This document shows positions 1 to 10,752 of a stretch of 64,000 nt of DNA, one piece after another. Source of the DNA: Amoebidium appalachense (lineage: Eukaryota; Ichthyosporea). Numbering within the stretch: position 1 is the stretch's first letter; every line of letters starts with the position of its first letter. The stretch is taken from NCBI GenBank assembly GCA_963693365.1, contig CAVNZM010000015.1, forward strand, positions 4,588,001 to 4,652,000, written 5' to 3'. The notes beneath the pieces are model-generated. The model saw nothing but the letters and a program-made list of their open reading frames with translations, ran no database searches and had not been told where the DNA came from. The position numbers and the translations under genes were made by a program.

Positions 1-840
1 TCAACTTTCACAGTTTCAAGTTCAATGGGTATACATACTGGCATAAATAGACCCATGAAACAATCACCAAGTAAATCTCGGGGCAGAAGTGCATGTTGAA
101 CAACAAGAGCCAAAAAAAGGATTTTGCGGCCCAAAAAAGGTATGAATGCTCATAGAATTTAGAATTCTCTCAGTTTCAGGCCAGCGCCGGTGACCAGCGA
201 AATCGGATTTTTCCCCGACCCCGCCGAGAAACGTCCGAGCTGAAGTGTTGGGAGACATGTGTGACGAATAACCAACCAATCATCACTCAGTAAAATCTAC
301 AGTTGATTGGTTCGGAGCGCACCATGTATAAATCTTTTCCCGCTATTACCTTATTTGGCCGTCTACACAGTTTTCAAGAGTAAAGCTGAGAGTCGATCCT
401 GTCGAGCATAAATTTTTCTATAAAAACGAAAAATCACTTCAATATGTACTGAAGAAAGTTTGACAAAAGTGCATGTACATGTATCGGTTATGGGGAGGGG
501 ATATCGGTTATGGGGAGGGGAAAACAAGAAAAAGAGGGTGTTGTTAAAAGGAGCCAAGTGAACAAGGTGAGAAAAAGGAAGGGGAAAGCGCACTATTTGA
601 CAAACGAAGAGCGCGCGCAAGTACTAAAGCTGAGAGAAACAGGGATTTCGTTTGGGTTGCTCGCAGCTAAGTTCTCCGTTAGCAAAACGGCTATCATGCG
701 CCTGTGTCAACAAAATAACACTGAGCTGGTAAAATCGCTAGAAGGTGTTAGCAAAAACACAAAGAAATTATCGTCTAAAGCATACATTAATCGCTCACCC
801 AAATTTCCTGCCTTGGAAGAAGCCGTTTACGCGTGGGTGG
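1..840 (+). mobile_element. pogo/Tigger-type transposon fragment, copy A
   Basis: The stretch matches the reverse complement of 5985-6778 almost base for base, apart from small indels: copy A has the TATCGGTTATGGGGAGGGG motif twice in tandem near 485-522 and copy B once, and copy A holds extra bases around 378-460. Both copies begin with TCAACTTTCACAGTTTC, which may be the terminal inverted repeat, although the window starts exactly here and the true outer edge cannot be seen. The match to copy B stops abruptly at 840, within the second DNA-binding domain, so the element lacks its catalytic half and its 3' end. Insertion-site duplication cannot be checked. Confidence 0.75.
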
Positions 841-875
841 ATTGGTTATCAAAGTACCCATGTCCGGTCCATTAA
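510..875 (+). pseudogene. pogo/Tigger transposase, N-terminal remnant (copy A)
   Basis: Encodes about 110 residues of a CENP-B/pogo-type DNA-binding region. A basic head (MGRGKQEK) is followed by a helix-turn-helix of the psq/CENP-B N type (YLTNEERAQVLKLRETG, then LAAKFSVSKTAIMRLC), and then the start of the HTH_Tnp_Tc5 domain (FPALEEAVYAWV), where homology ends. In full-length relatives these domains bind the terminal repeats and are followed by a DDE/D nuclease of the Tc1/mariner superfamily, which is absent. The last 12 residues before the stop are unrelated read-through. Inferred inactive; a domesticated DNA-binding protein is possible but nothing supports it. Confidence 0.7.
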
Positions 876-931
876 GTCACCCAGGGCCAAAACAATAACC
901 CAAAGACGTGTCTTTTTACTGCTCTTTTATG

Positions 932-963
<32 letters not shown>

Positions 964-1075
964 TTGTGTTCAAGTGTGTGTGCTAGTGTGTGTATGTGTG
1001 TGTGTGAGTGTTGGTGTGTATACATGCGGGGGGCTTTGTGTCTGTGTGTGTGCTTGTGTGTCTGAATGTGTGTGC

Positions 1076-1168
<93 letters not shown>

Positions 1169-1190
1169 GGGTGGGGGGTGGGGGGAGGGG
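876..1190. repeat. (TG)n microsatellite block
   Basis: Imperfect TG repeats from about 920, with an almost pure (TG)n of about 50 units at 1068-1166, then a G-rich tail. It lies directly downstream (minus strand) of sepiapterin reductase exon 3, inside what should be the next intron. No further exon of that gene is seen here. Confidence 0.9.
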
Positions 1191-1198
1191 CTATTTAC

Positions 1199-1340
1199 GT
1201 AAGGACCACCGTAGATGTGATATTGAGGTCAACAAACGGCTGCACTTCTTGCAACGTGTAGTCTCGTACGAGCTTAGACACATCCCCGAGAGAACCTGCA
1301 TTGTTCACGAGCATGGACCAGTCCCATGTGCCTGCGCACT

Positions 1341-1371
<31 letters not shown>

Positions 1372-1569
1372 GGGAGGCGGGGAGAGGGGGAGGGAGGTTG
1401 TGTGTGTGTTTGGGGGGGGGGGAAGGGGGGGGGGAGGGGAGGGTTGTTTGTGTGTGTGCGTGTGTGTGTGTGTGTGTGTGGTCAATGGGAGCACAGGGGG
1501 AGAAAGGGGGAGGAGGGGGGGGGAGGGGGGATGTGAATGGTTTGTGTGTGTGCGTGTGCGTGTGTGCGC

Positions 1570-1634
<65 letters not shown>

Positions 1635-1923
1635 ACGTGCACGCGGGCATGTGTGTACGTGTGTGTGTTTCGCGTGGGTGAGTCGGTTTATGGTGTGAGT
1701 CCATTTGTCTGTCTGCACCAGTGATTAGCAAGAAAAAGGCAGTATCATATGTGCGTGTGCACACTTTTCAGTATATTAACCGTTAGAATCGCCTAAATTA
1801 CAACACCTCCACATACACTTTCCTTGCACAGGACCACAATACATACGCAATTCCAGAAAACACATACCTATTGTGTAGGGGGTGTGTGTGTGTGCACGCA
1901 CGCACACACACACACACACACAG

Positions 1924-1958
<35 letters not shown>

Positions 1959-2128
1959 CACACATACAAAAACAATGACACACACATCAGTGACATACAC
2001 ACCAGCACAGACATACCTATTGTACACACACACACACACACACACCACCCACCTTTCCGAGCACCTTGTTGAGCAGTGAATCAAGGCCGCCCAGGTTGCC
2101 AAGATCACCAGCCACAGTATCCACTGTG

Positions 2129-2159
<31 letters not shown>

Positions 2160-2200
2160 TGTGTATGTGTGTGTCTGTGTGTCTGTGTGTGTGTGTGTGC

Positions 2201-2231
<31 letters not shown>

Positions 2232-2248
2232 CGTGCGTGCGTGTGTGC

Positions 2249-2298
<50 letters not shown>

Positions 2299-2341
2299 GT
2301 GTGTGCGCGCGTGTGTGTATGCGTCTGTGTGCGTGCGTGTG

Positions 2342-2382
<41 letters not shown>

Positions 2383-2474
2383 AGTGTGTGTGGAGTGTGG
2401 GTATGTCACGATGGTGGTGAAAGAGGTGGTGGTGTTTGCAGGCATGTGGCCGAGGTGGGTGGGTGTGTGTGTGT

Positions 2475-2509
<35 letters not shown>

Positions 2510-3128
2510 GGGAGTAGTGGCGCCGAGAGCAGGAGGGTGTGTGTGCTCGTGTGTGTGTGTATGTGGGGGGGGGGGGGGGGGGGGGTTTGAGTGAGTGGCT
2601 ACCAATTCATGGTGCACTGCACATAGTGTGGCCCTATGTGTGTGCGGTATTCAGACGTGTAAGGCCGCCTCTGAAACATGTGCTGCTCACAGCTGATGCA
2701 GGGGGGAAATTAAACTGTAAGAAACGAAGGGTGAGAATGGCGGTGGTTAAAGCCAGGTAATGATGGAGAGAAGGGTGAGGGGAGGGGCGGGGGAGGGGGA
2801 AGAAGGGGGGGGGGGGGGGGGGGGGGGGGTAAGGGGAGAAAAAGGAGGGGGGGGGGGGGGGAAGGGGGGGAGGGGGGAAAGAGAGGGGATGGGGAACGAG
2901 GAGGAGAGAGATGATAGAGAGCAAATGTGGAGAGAATAGAAATGAGGGAAAGGGAGAGTTTGCCTTTCTCCCTCTCGTTCTCTCTCTTTCTCTCTGTCTG
3001 TCTGTCTGTCTCTCTCTGTCTGCTGTGTGTGTGTGTCTCTCTCTCTCCCTCCCTCCCCCCTCCCTCCCCCCCCCCCCCCCCCTCTCAAAGAGTCTCTCTC
3101 TCTCTGTGTGTGTGTGCGCGCGCGCGTG

Positions 3129-3175
<47 letters not shown>

Positions 3176-4872
3176 CGGGTGAAGGGAGATTGGGGGGAGA
3201 GGGGGTGGTGGGTGGGTGGGGTGGGGTGGGGTGGGGTGGGGGGGAGGGGCGCTAACCGGAGCATGCAGCAGACTCAGCCATAATCAGGCCCGCTGTTTCT
3301 TGCAACCCCGCTGCATCCTGTGTGCACGTACAAGGATATATAAGTCTCAGTGGCTTAAAAAGGAGATATATATCTCAGTGGCTGTACAAGGAAATGTTAG
3401 TCTCGGTGGCTTTAAAAGGAAATATTAGTCTTAGTGGCTTTAATGGCTTTGAAGGGAAAGATTAGTCTCAGTGGCTTAAAAAGGATATATTAGTCTCAGT
3501 GGCTTGTAAAGGAAAGATTAATCTAAGTGGTTTAGAAGGAAAGATTAATCTAATTGGCTATACAAAGAAACAATATCAGTGGCTATACAAAAACAAAGTC
3601 TCAGTGGGATTTTAAGGAGATAGATATCTCAGTGGCTATACAAAGGAAAAGTCTAAGTGGGGTCTTAAGGATATATATATCTCAGTGGCTATACAAGGAA
3701 AAAGTCTCAGTGGGGTTTCAAGGAAATATACATCTCAGTGGCTATACAAGGAAAAAGTCTGTGGGGGTTTGATATATATCACAGTGGCTATACAAGGAAA
3801 AAGTCTAAGTGGGGTTTTAAGAATATATATATCTCAGTGGCTATTCAAGGAAAAAGTCTCAATGGGGTTTTAAGGAAATAGATATCACAGTGGCTATACA
3901 AGGAAGAAGTCTGTGGGGTTTTGATAAATATCACAGTGGCTATACAAGGAAAAAGTCTGTGGGGTTTTAATATATATCACAGTGGCTATACAAGGAAAAA
4001 GTCTGTGGGGTTTTAATATATATCACAGTGGCTATACAAGGAAAAAGTCTGTGGGGTTTTAATATATATCACAGTGGCTATACAAGGAAAAAGTCTGTGG
4101 GGTTTTAATATATATCACAGTGGCTATACAAGGAAAAAGTCTGTGGGGTTTTTATATATATCACAGTGGCTATACAAGGAAAAAGTCTGTGGGGTTTTAA
4201 TATATATCACAGTGCCTATACAAGGAAAAAGTCTGTGGGGTTTTGATAAATATAACAGTGGCTGTACAAGGAAAAAGTCTGTGGGGTTTTAATATATATC
4301 ACAGTGGCTATACAAGGAAAAAGTCTCAGTGGGGGTTTAAGGAAATATGTATCTCAAGTGGCTATACATACAGGGAAATATAAATATCAGAGCTATGAAA
4401 GAAAATAATCTCAGTGAATATAACCTCGGTTGCTATCCAAGGAAATGATCTCGGTGAACGTAATCTGGGTGGCTATACAAGGAAATAATAACATCAGGGG
4501 CTGTACCATGGAATGATACCAGTGACTATACAAAAACTTGTGAATGCATTCCAAAACATGTATCTGAGTAGCTTTACAAGGAAACTATCTAAGGATCTCG
4601 TCTCTCTCAGCGACATTATTGTCCATTCACTTAATTGAAAGCGCTTTCAAGCTTGTGACATAGCAGCGTCCAACACCATGCAGAAATTTTTTGCCTACAA
4701 TCATTTTGTGTGAAAAACGGCCTTGCTAGCTGCTTTCAAGTGTAAGATTAAAGGGACTTGCGTTCCGTGTGACTTAAATTTGGGAGCGAATTGCTCATCA
4801 CAAAGCAAATCTCTATGTGCCTGCCCCATTTATGCCACAATCAAAGACAGAAGAATACAGACCAACCAGAAA

Positions 4873-4909
<37 letters not shown>

Positions 4910-4927
4910 GTGGGTGTATGCATGTGC

Positions 4928-4972
<45 letters not shown>

Positions 4973-5211
4973 TGTACGTGTGTGCATGCATGCTCGTCAT
5001 GTTCTGTGTGTGTGTACAATTTCACAGTGGCCTTTAATTCCTGTGCACGAGTGTGACCAGAAAAGCAAGAGTACTGAGAGGGGATAAAGGGAGTATTCAC
5101 CCTTGCAACAAGGACAAAGTGGACATTTCCATAGGCACGTGCCACCTGCAAAGCCACTTGGCGTCCAAACCCCCTACTGGCACCGGTAAGAACACAGAGT
5201 CCGCACTCCAT
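1199..5211 (-). CDS. SPR: sepiapterin reductase (SDR family), 5' part of gene
   Basis: Short-chain dehydrogenase that makes tetrahydrobiopterin with NADPH, normally cytosolic. Exons seen: 5211-5101 (ATG at 5211; TGASRGFG is the Rossmann TGxxxGxG motif), 2123-2053 ([19 protein letters not shown], matching the ADL...GLQQLL segment of animal enzymes) and 1338-1199 ([12 protein letters not shown], the family's NNAG motif, then the LNITS region). Donors are AGG|GTGAAT, AAG|GTGGGT and AC|GTAAAT; the last two acceptors end CA-rich runs. Exon 2 starts one base out of phase with exon 1, so a short exon of about 20 codons is missing between them. A candidate is the frame at 5083-5027 ([11 protein letters not shown]), but I find no donor in the right phase. 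The catalytic YxxxK part and C-terminus are not in the window: they lie left of position 1, or the gene is broken by transposon copy A. Confidence 0.8.
1344..1640. repeat. G-runs with (TG)n and (CG)n
   Basis: Several G runs (about 1355-1373, 1411-1421, 1424-1434) alternate with TG repeats; 1565-1582 is (CG)n flowing into (TG)n to 1631. This is the 3' part of the intron before sepiapterin reductase exon 3 on the minus strand, where it reads as C-rich and (CA)n sequence ending at the acceptor. Confidence 0.9.
1876..2048. repeat. (CA)n block at the SPR exon 2 donor
   Basis: CA repeats with TG at the left edge. On the minus strand this reads (GT)n and begins within a few bases of the exon 2 donor at 2052. 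Confidence 0.9.
2128..2585. repeat. (TG)n block followed by G runs
   Basis: About 260 bp of TG repeats interrupted by CG and CT units (2128-2386), then pure G runs near 2477-2507 and 2564-2585. On the minus strand the TG block is (CA)n that runs directly into the acceptor of SPR exon 2. Confidence 0.9.
2590..3330. repeat. Intronic low-complexity polypurine and (CT)n/(TG)n sequence
   Basis: After about 170 bp of ordinary sequence (2590-2760) the region is G/A-rich with long G runs (2760-2960), then a CT-rich segment (2963-3100) and TG repeats (3103-3172), then GGGGT repeats near 3217-3243. It lies in the SPR intron. No exon recognised. Confidence 0.8.
3340..4620. repeat. 46-bp minisatellite array
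   Basis: Tandem array built on a unit holding CACAGTGGCTATACAAGG, AAAAAGTCTGTGGGG and an A/T-rich spacer. Between 3890 and 4320 the spacing of CACAGTGG is 46 bp (for example 3978 to 4024) and units are nearly identical. Toward both ends units diverge in sequence and length (CTCAGTGG variants from 3340, degenerate units to about 4620). More than 20 units in total. It sits inside the SPR intron; the small frames it contains (KSLSG/QWLYKEK type) are repeat translations. Confidence 0.93.
4874..4984. repeat. (TG)n microsatellite
   Basis: TG repeats in two blocks, the second ending in a GCGCGCGC run. Intronic on the SPR minus strand. Confidence 0.9.
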
Positions 5212-5261
5212 GGTGCCTTTAACCTGTGGATGTGACAGCAGGAGTGCGAGTGTAAGTGTAG

Positions 5262-5262
5262 G

Positions 5263-5296
<34 letters not shown>

Positions 5297-5545
5297 CGTG
5301 TGTGGGTGTGCGTGTGAGTGTGAGTGTGTGTTCGTGTGTGCTTGTGCGTGTGTGTGTTTGGGGGGGGAGGGGGTGGTGTTATGGAGGGAGAAAGTGGAGT
5401 CGGTAGGTCGATGGACAATACAAACACAGGTGGGCGAAGAAAAGGCATGTGGGGCCTGTGTCGGGTAATAGAGGCAAAGGTAGCCACCGCCCGGGGAGGG
5501 GGGGGAGGGGGGGAAGGGGGGGGGGGGGGGTGGGGGGGGGGGCAG
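5262..5545. repeat. (TG)n then G runs upstream of SPR exon 1
   Basis: TG/TGCG repeats to about 5358 followed by G-rich sequence (5359-5380, 5495-5542). This lies immediately 5' of the SPR start codon on the minus strand, so it would be promoter or 5' UTR territory. No TATA box was seen. Confidence 0.8.
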
Positions 5546-5669
5546 ATGTTGAAGAGTAAACGGATGATGGATAGTCAGTTTGGGATAGAAGGAAGATTGC
5601 CAATGGTAGTGAGTGCAACGAGTGTGTCAGTGTGAGTGTGCATGTGCATGCACACATGCATGCATTCGA

Positions 5670-5700
<31 letters not shown>

Positions 5701-5837
5701 ATAGATGTGTGTGTGTGTGTAAGTGTGCTTGAATGTGCCTGTGTGCGTGGGTGTTCGTGTATAGCCGCAAGTAGTGTGCCTGTGGCCCCAGCCGTGCGTG
5801 TGGGATGGACGGAGCTAGAAAGCATGCACACACCTTC

Positions 5838-6317
5838 CGTTTTGGGATGACGACCACAGAAACTCTTAAACCAACCCCTTGAAGCCTTGAATTCGCCCTC
5901 AGATATCCCCTGACTGAGTGCCAGCACCTGAGCTTGCCTGCGTCTGTCTGCCTCCGTAGGTTCAAACCCCTGCGTCCTGTGATAGACCACCCACGCGTAA
6001 ACGGCTTCTTCCAAGGCAGGAAATTTGGGTGAGCGATTAATGTATGCTTTAGACGATAATTTCTTTGTGTATTTGCTAACACCTTCTAGCGATTTTACCA
6101 GCTCAGTGTCATTTTGTTGACATAGGCGTATGATAGCCGTTTTGCTAACGGAGAACTTAGCTGCGAGCAACCCAAACGAAATCCCTGTTTCCCTCAGCTT
6201 TAGTACTTGCGCGCGCTCTTCGTTTGTCAAATAGCGCGCTTTCCCCTTCCTTTTTCTCACCTTGTTCACTTGGCTCCTTTTAACAACACCCTCTTTTTCT
6301 TGTTTTCCCCTCCCCAT
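5838..6317 (-). pseudogene. pogo/Tigger transposase, DNA-binding half (copy B)
   Basis: ATG at 6317 (MGRGKQEK). About 160 residues: psq/CENP-B-N helix-turn-helix (residues about 25-75; LAAKFSVSKTAIIRLC) and a nearly complete HTH_Tnp_Tc5/CENP-B second domain (residues about 97-155; FPALEEAVYAWV, ASRGWFKSFCGRH). After KTEGV the frame runs on into simple repeats. The DDE catalytic domain expected after residue about 180 is missing. It is nearly identical to copy A where they overlap, so the two copies are recent or kept alike by conversion. Confidence 0.7.
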
Positions 6318-6778
6318 AACCGATACATGTACATGCACTTTTGTCAAACTTTCTATAGAAAAATTTATGCTCCACAGGATCGACTCTCATGAGCTCGATT
6401 CGTGAAAACTGTGTAGACGGTCAAATAAGGTAGTAGCGGGAAAAGATTCATACATGGTGCGCTCCGAACCAATCAACTGTAGATTTTACTGAGTGATGAT
6501 TGGTTGGTTATTCGTCACACATGTCTCCCAACACTTCAGCTCGGACGTTTCTCGGCGGGGTCGGGGAAAAATCAGATTTCGCTGGTCACCGGCGCTGGCC
6601 GGAGCCTGAGATGATTCTAAATTCTATGAGCATTCATACCTTTTTTGGGCCGCAAAATCCTTTTTTTGGCTCTTGTTGTTCAACATGCACTTCTGCCCCG
6701 AGATTTACTTGGTGATTGTTTCATGGGTCTATTTATGCCAGTATGTATACCCATTGAACTTGAAACTGTGAAAGTTGA
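5838..6778 (-). mobile_element. pogo/Tigger-type transposon fragment, copy B
   Basis: Inverted partner of copy A, with the same outer end (…GAAACTGTGAAAGTTGA at 6778 on the plus strand). It keeps more of the element than copy A: homology to transposase continues to about 5838 before passing into CT/TG repeats. No second terminal repeat and no DDE domain are seen. With copy A it forms an inverted pair about 5 kb apart around the SPR exons. Confidence 0.75.
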
Positions 6779-7420
6779 AGTGGGTAGATAACCTAATCCC
6801 AAAAGTCATTATAAATTATTTTTTTTGCAAATTCCCCATGTGCTTCAGTTCTCACACCCAGAATAGTCTTGAGGGATCCTTCACATGCACGCCGGCAGAA
6901 AGCCACGAAGTTGAGACAGGTGGCAGAGATAAAGTGGAAAAAGGAGATATAAGTTAGTGTTTAAATTTACCGTTGTTACACTAGGCTGAAGCATTTATGT
7001 TTTCCGAAGGGAGCTCACGAGAGTCTGTAACAAACGACCACTTGACCGGAACATAATAACGTTTACAGAACATCATTCACTTCTAACAGAACACATAAAG
7101 TACGTGTACTTGATTATTAAGGGGCTTTACTTCATGAAAAATTGTTCCCCTTTTCTCCATTGCGTCTGTTAGTACTCCAGCCGTTTGGTTGTTACTCATA
7201 TTTCCATTCTGAAACGGACAATGCACTTTGCGAAAATGAGCAAAAGCGCTGCACTCTCGTTGTACGCGTAAGTTGCGGCCTCCCCTATCCAACCTTCCCC
7301 TTTCCCTCCTTCCTTCCCCATCTCTTCCTTCCCCTTTTAAGTCAGATGTTTACTAGACACTTACTGTATACAAAAGCCACGTCTAGGTACATGGTTTGCC
7401 GCTACTGAACATCAGCCTAT
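6779..7420. other. Intergenic sequence without recognised gene
   Basis: Ordinary-complexity DNA between transposon copy B and the C-rich block. Only short frames, none with recognisable similarity. The missing first exon of SDHAF3 (a short exon ending in an LYR motif) should lie in 6.8-9.7 kb on the plus strand, but I could not place it. Confidence 0.5.
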
Positions 7421-7424
7421 ATTC

Positions 7425-7539
7425 CCCTCCCCTCCCCCCCCTCCCCCCCTCCCCCCCCCCCCCCCCCCCCCCCCTCCCCCCTGCCCCCCTCCCCTCCCCC
7501 AGTACCCCCATATTCCCCCCCCCCCCGACCCCCCCCGAG

Positions 7540-7623
<84 letters not shown>

Positions 7624-7760
7624 AACACACACGTGCACTCCTTTCCCTGTGACCCCTCATGCACTCCCTTTGCCCTTTCACCCTCCCCCTTACCCCCCCC
7701 CCCCCCTCCCCCCCCCCCCCCCCCCGCCCCCCCCTCACACCCCCCTCACACATACACACA
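7425..7760. repeat. Poly-C blocks with (CA)40
   Basis: C-rich runs at 7425-7540 and 7685-7745 surround a pure (CA)n tract at about 7543-7621. Confidence 0.95.
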
Positions 7761-8029
7761 TGCGTGAGCTCTCTTTTGCTGCGAACATCCTCCCCTTACC
7801 TATTAAGCAACCTCCTAGGTTTTCCACACGGCTGCTTGCCACCTTTTCTAAAATCCCTCCCCTCCTGCTTGCTCGGATTTACTCCGAGACACTTGCCAAA
7901 GCTTGTTAGTGTTGTTCTCCTGTGTGAGTGTTTGTGTGTGTGTCTACTTCTCCTCCCTTTCCCCTGCACACTTACACACCACTGCCACCAAGCGTGAGAG
8001 AGGGGGAAACGAGGTGGTGTTTGTGTGTG

Positions 8030-9591
8030 TGTGCGGGGGTTCGGGGGGGGGGGGGGGGGGGAGAGGGGGGAGAGAGAAAGAGAGGGAGGGAGGTAGGTAG
8101 GGAGAGGATGGGGGAGGGGGGAGGGAAAGAAGAGAGAGGTAAAGAGAAAATGCGGAGATGGCAGGGGCAGAGGGGGAGACAGTTTGTGTGTGAGGGATGG
8201 CGAAAGGGGATGGAAGAAGGGGACGAGGAGAGAGAGAGGAAGAGGAAGCGAGGCAGAAATGGGCCGGGGCAGGGAGGGGGGGGGGGGGGAGGGGGGGAGA
8301 GAGAGAGAGAGAAAGGAGTATGTGAGAGAAGAGGCAGGGGGGGGGAAATAGAGAGTGATAGGGGCGTGTGGGAGGGAGAGGGGAGGGAGGTGGAGGGAGG
8401 GAAAGGGCGCGAAGCGGAAGAGAGGAGAGAAGATGAGGGAGGAAGCGATGGACGGGGAGAGATAGAGGGAAGAGAGTGAGAAAGAGAAGGGGGGGGCGGG
8501 GGTGGAGGGGGGGAAGAGAGAGATAGATTAGATCCCAACCCCTCTTACTTTTCTGTTTCATGTTTGTTGTTTTTCTTCCGCTCTGTTTGTCTATTTTTTA
8601 ACGTGTAGTCAGTTGTTTTCTTGCTCTATTAAGCTCGTTAAGGTTCGTGTTAAACGAGAGGGGGTTTAACATGGTGTGTGTGATTGAATGACTTCAGTTG
8701 GGCTGCCTAGGATGAGGATTAGGAGGGGGGCTGGGGGAGGGGGGGGGGGGAAGGGGGAGGGGGAAAGGGGAAGTGGTCTGTGATTAGGAAGGCAAAGGGG
8801 GGAGGGGGGGGGGGGGGGAGGGGGGATATGTGGAACGGGACAACGGAGTGCATTTGAGGTGATAGAGGGGGGCGGACGGAGGGGGAAGGGGGGGAGGGGG
8901 GGAGGGCAGAGGGGAGAGAGGGGGAAGTCGAAGGCGGTGAGGGAGAATCCAAATGGAGAAGGGGAAAGGGTAGGGCTGGGGGAGGGGGGGGGGGGGGGGC
9001 TTTGTGAACAGGGTAGAGTGAGAAAGGGAAGAGAAGCAGGGTAGAGGGGGATTTGGGGGGGGTTGGGGAGGAGGGGGGGGGGGGGGAGGGGCACTTTTGC
9101 CAGTGTCTGCCTGCTTTGTCATTCTTTTCTATGGTATTACGCTGGTGGTTTTGTGTGTGAATGGTGAGCACCTTCGGTTTATGGTTCGTGCCTGCATGTA
9201 CTTCGTGGAAGTGGAAAAGGGCGGCTCTAAGTTTGTGGTGGATGTTTGGTCAGTTGGTTTGGTTGCTGCTTTTGTATAAGCTTCTTCTTCTTAGTCTTGT
9301 TTTCGGCGTCGTATCAGAGAATTTGTGTCTCCAGGATTGGAGGGAAGCGTAGTGGGCAGGCGAGCACGCGGCGGGGGGGGGGGGGGGGGGGGGGGAGGGG
9401 GAAAGGAGGGGGGGGGAGCGGGCAGGCGAGGCGCGGCGGGGGGAGGGGGGGGGGGGGGGGAGGGGAAAGGAGGGGGGGGAGCGGGCAGGCGAGGCGCGGC
9501 GGGGGGGAGGGGGGAGGGGGGGGGGGAGGGGGGATTACGTTAGGTGGCTGGAGGTGGGCTTTGAGGGTGTGTGTTTGTGTGTGTGGTGGTG

Positions 9592-9625
<34 letters not shown>

Positions 9626-9660
9626 TTGGGGGGGAGGAGGGAGAGAGGGGGGAGGGAGGA
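8030..9660. repeat. Polypurine (G/A) low-complexity region
   Basis: Plus strand is almost entirely G and A in three blocks (8030-8525, 8715-9095, 9370-9535, plus 9625-9668), with G runs up to about 20. 9410-9445 and 9470-9505 are near-identical GCGGGCAGGCGAGGCGCGGCG repeats. Unique sequence at 8526-8714 and 9096-9369 shows no recognised exon. The long Arg/Glu/Gly and Pro frames here are repeat translations. Confidence 0.9.
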
Positions 9661-9744
9661 GAAAAGAGTCGGAAAAAACAATCATGACTATCTCGCTCGT
9701 TTCAATTCTTATCAATATATCAACACAACTATCCATGCAGGCAG

Positions 9745-10130
9745 ATTTTGCGGCTGCATCGCAACATGCCCCAGGAGTTGCGGTATCTGGGTGACCGCTA
9801 TGTGAGGGATGAGTTTAAGAGGCACAAGAATGCAAAGCCAGAGTTCGTGGCTCAGTTCATGCAGCAGTGGCAGGTGTGTGTATGCTTTCAACACACACAC
9901 ACACAAACACACACTCACTTACTCATTCACACACACACACACACTCACACACACACACAAACACACATACACACACGCACACACGCACACGCACACGCAC
10001 ATACGCACACATCCTCACATGCACATGTATACATACACACATGCGTGCAAGCCCGTGTGTGCGTGCACGCACGCACACACACACACACACATACATGTAC
10101 ATGCACACACACCGTGGCATACACACACAT

Positions 10131-10194
<64 letters not shown>

Positions 10195-10589
10195 GGCCTT
10201 ACACACATACATACATACATACATATGCACATGCACACACACACACACACATACATACATACATACATATGCACATGCACACACACGCAAGGCACACACA
10301 CACACACACAGGCAGAGGCACATGGACTTGGAAATTTCAACTGTCATACAGCATGCTCTTCTTTTTCATTTATTTCATTGTTTTATTCAATGACTCTACT
10401 CCCTTCTTCTTCCGATGGGCCCCCGGGGACCGGATCCCCTGGACGGGGGGGGGGGGGGGGGGGGGGGGATTTATGTGTTAACAGAGTATGAATTACACAT
10501 TCATGACGGGCAACTAAAACAGATTTCTATATAAATATTATGCATTATAAGGAGAGCCCATCCTCAGCAGGCGTTTTCTTTTCTTTCTT

Positions 10590-10625
<36 letters not shown>

Positions 10626-10716
10626 CCGGGGGTGGGGGTGGGGGTGGGGGGGTGGGGGGGGGTAGCGCATGACATTTGCACGTTCATTTTGCATTTCTTG
10701 CTTTCTCTCAACCCTA

Positions 10717-10752
<36 letters not shown>

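Noticed and set aside
908-2590. Many overlapping long frames of Cys-Val, Thr-His or Gly on both strands
   Set aside because: They are translations of (TG)n, (CA)n and G/C runs, open in several frames at once, with no normal-composition sequence.
2634-2760. Possible missing SPR exon after TTTCTTACAG (minus strand)
   Set aside because: No frame gives the expected linker before AGDLG, and no donor of the needed phase follows.
4074-4292. 72-codon frame with QGKSLWGF repeats
   Set aside because: Translation of the minisatellite; no start context or homology.
3340-4620. CRISPR-like regularly spaced repeat
   Set aside because: Units are contiguous without unique spacers, and the sequence is eukaryotic; it is a minisatellite.
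7930-8560. Frames of about 180-205 codons rich in Arg/Glu/Gly or Pro/Leu/Ser
   Set aside because: Polypurine/polypyrimidine DNA is open in all frames; no conserved motif.
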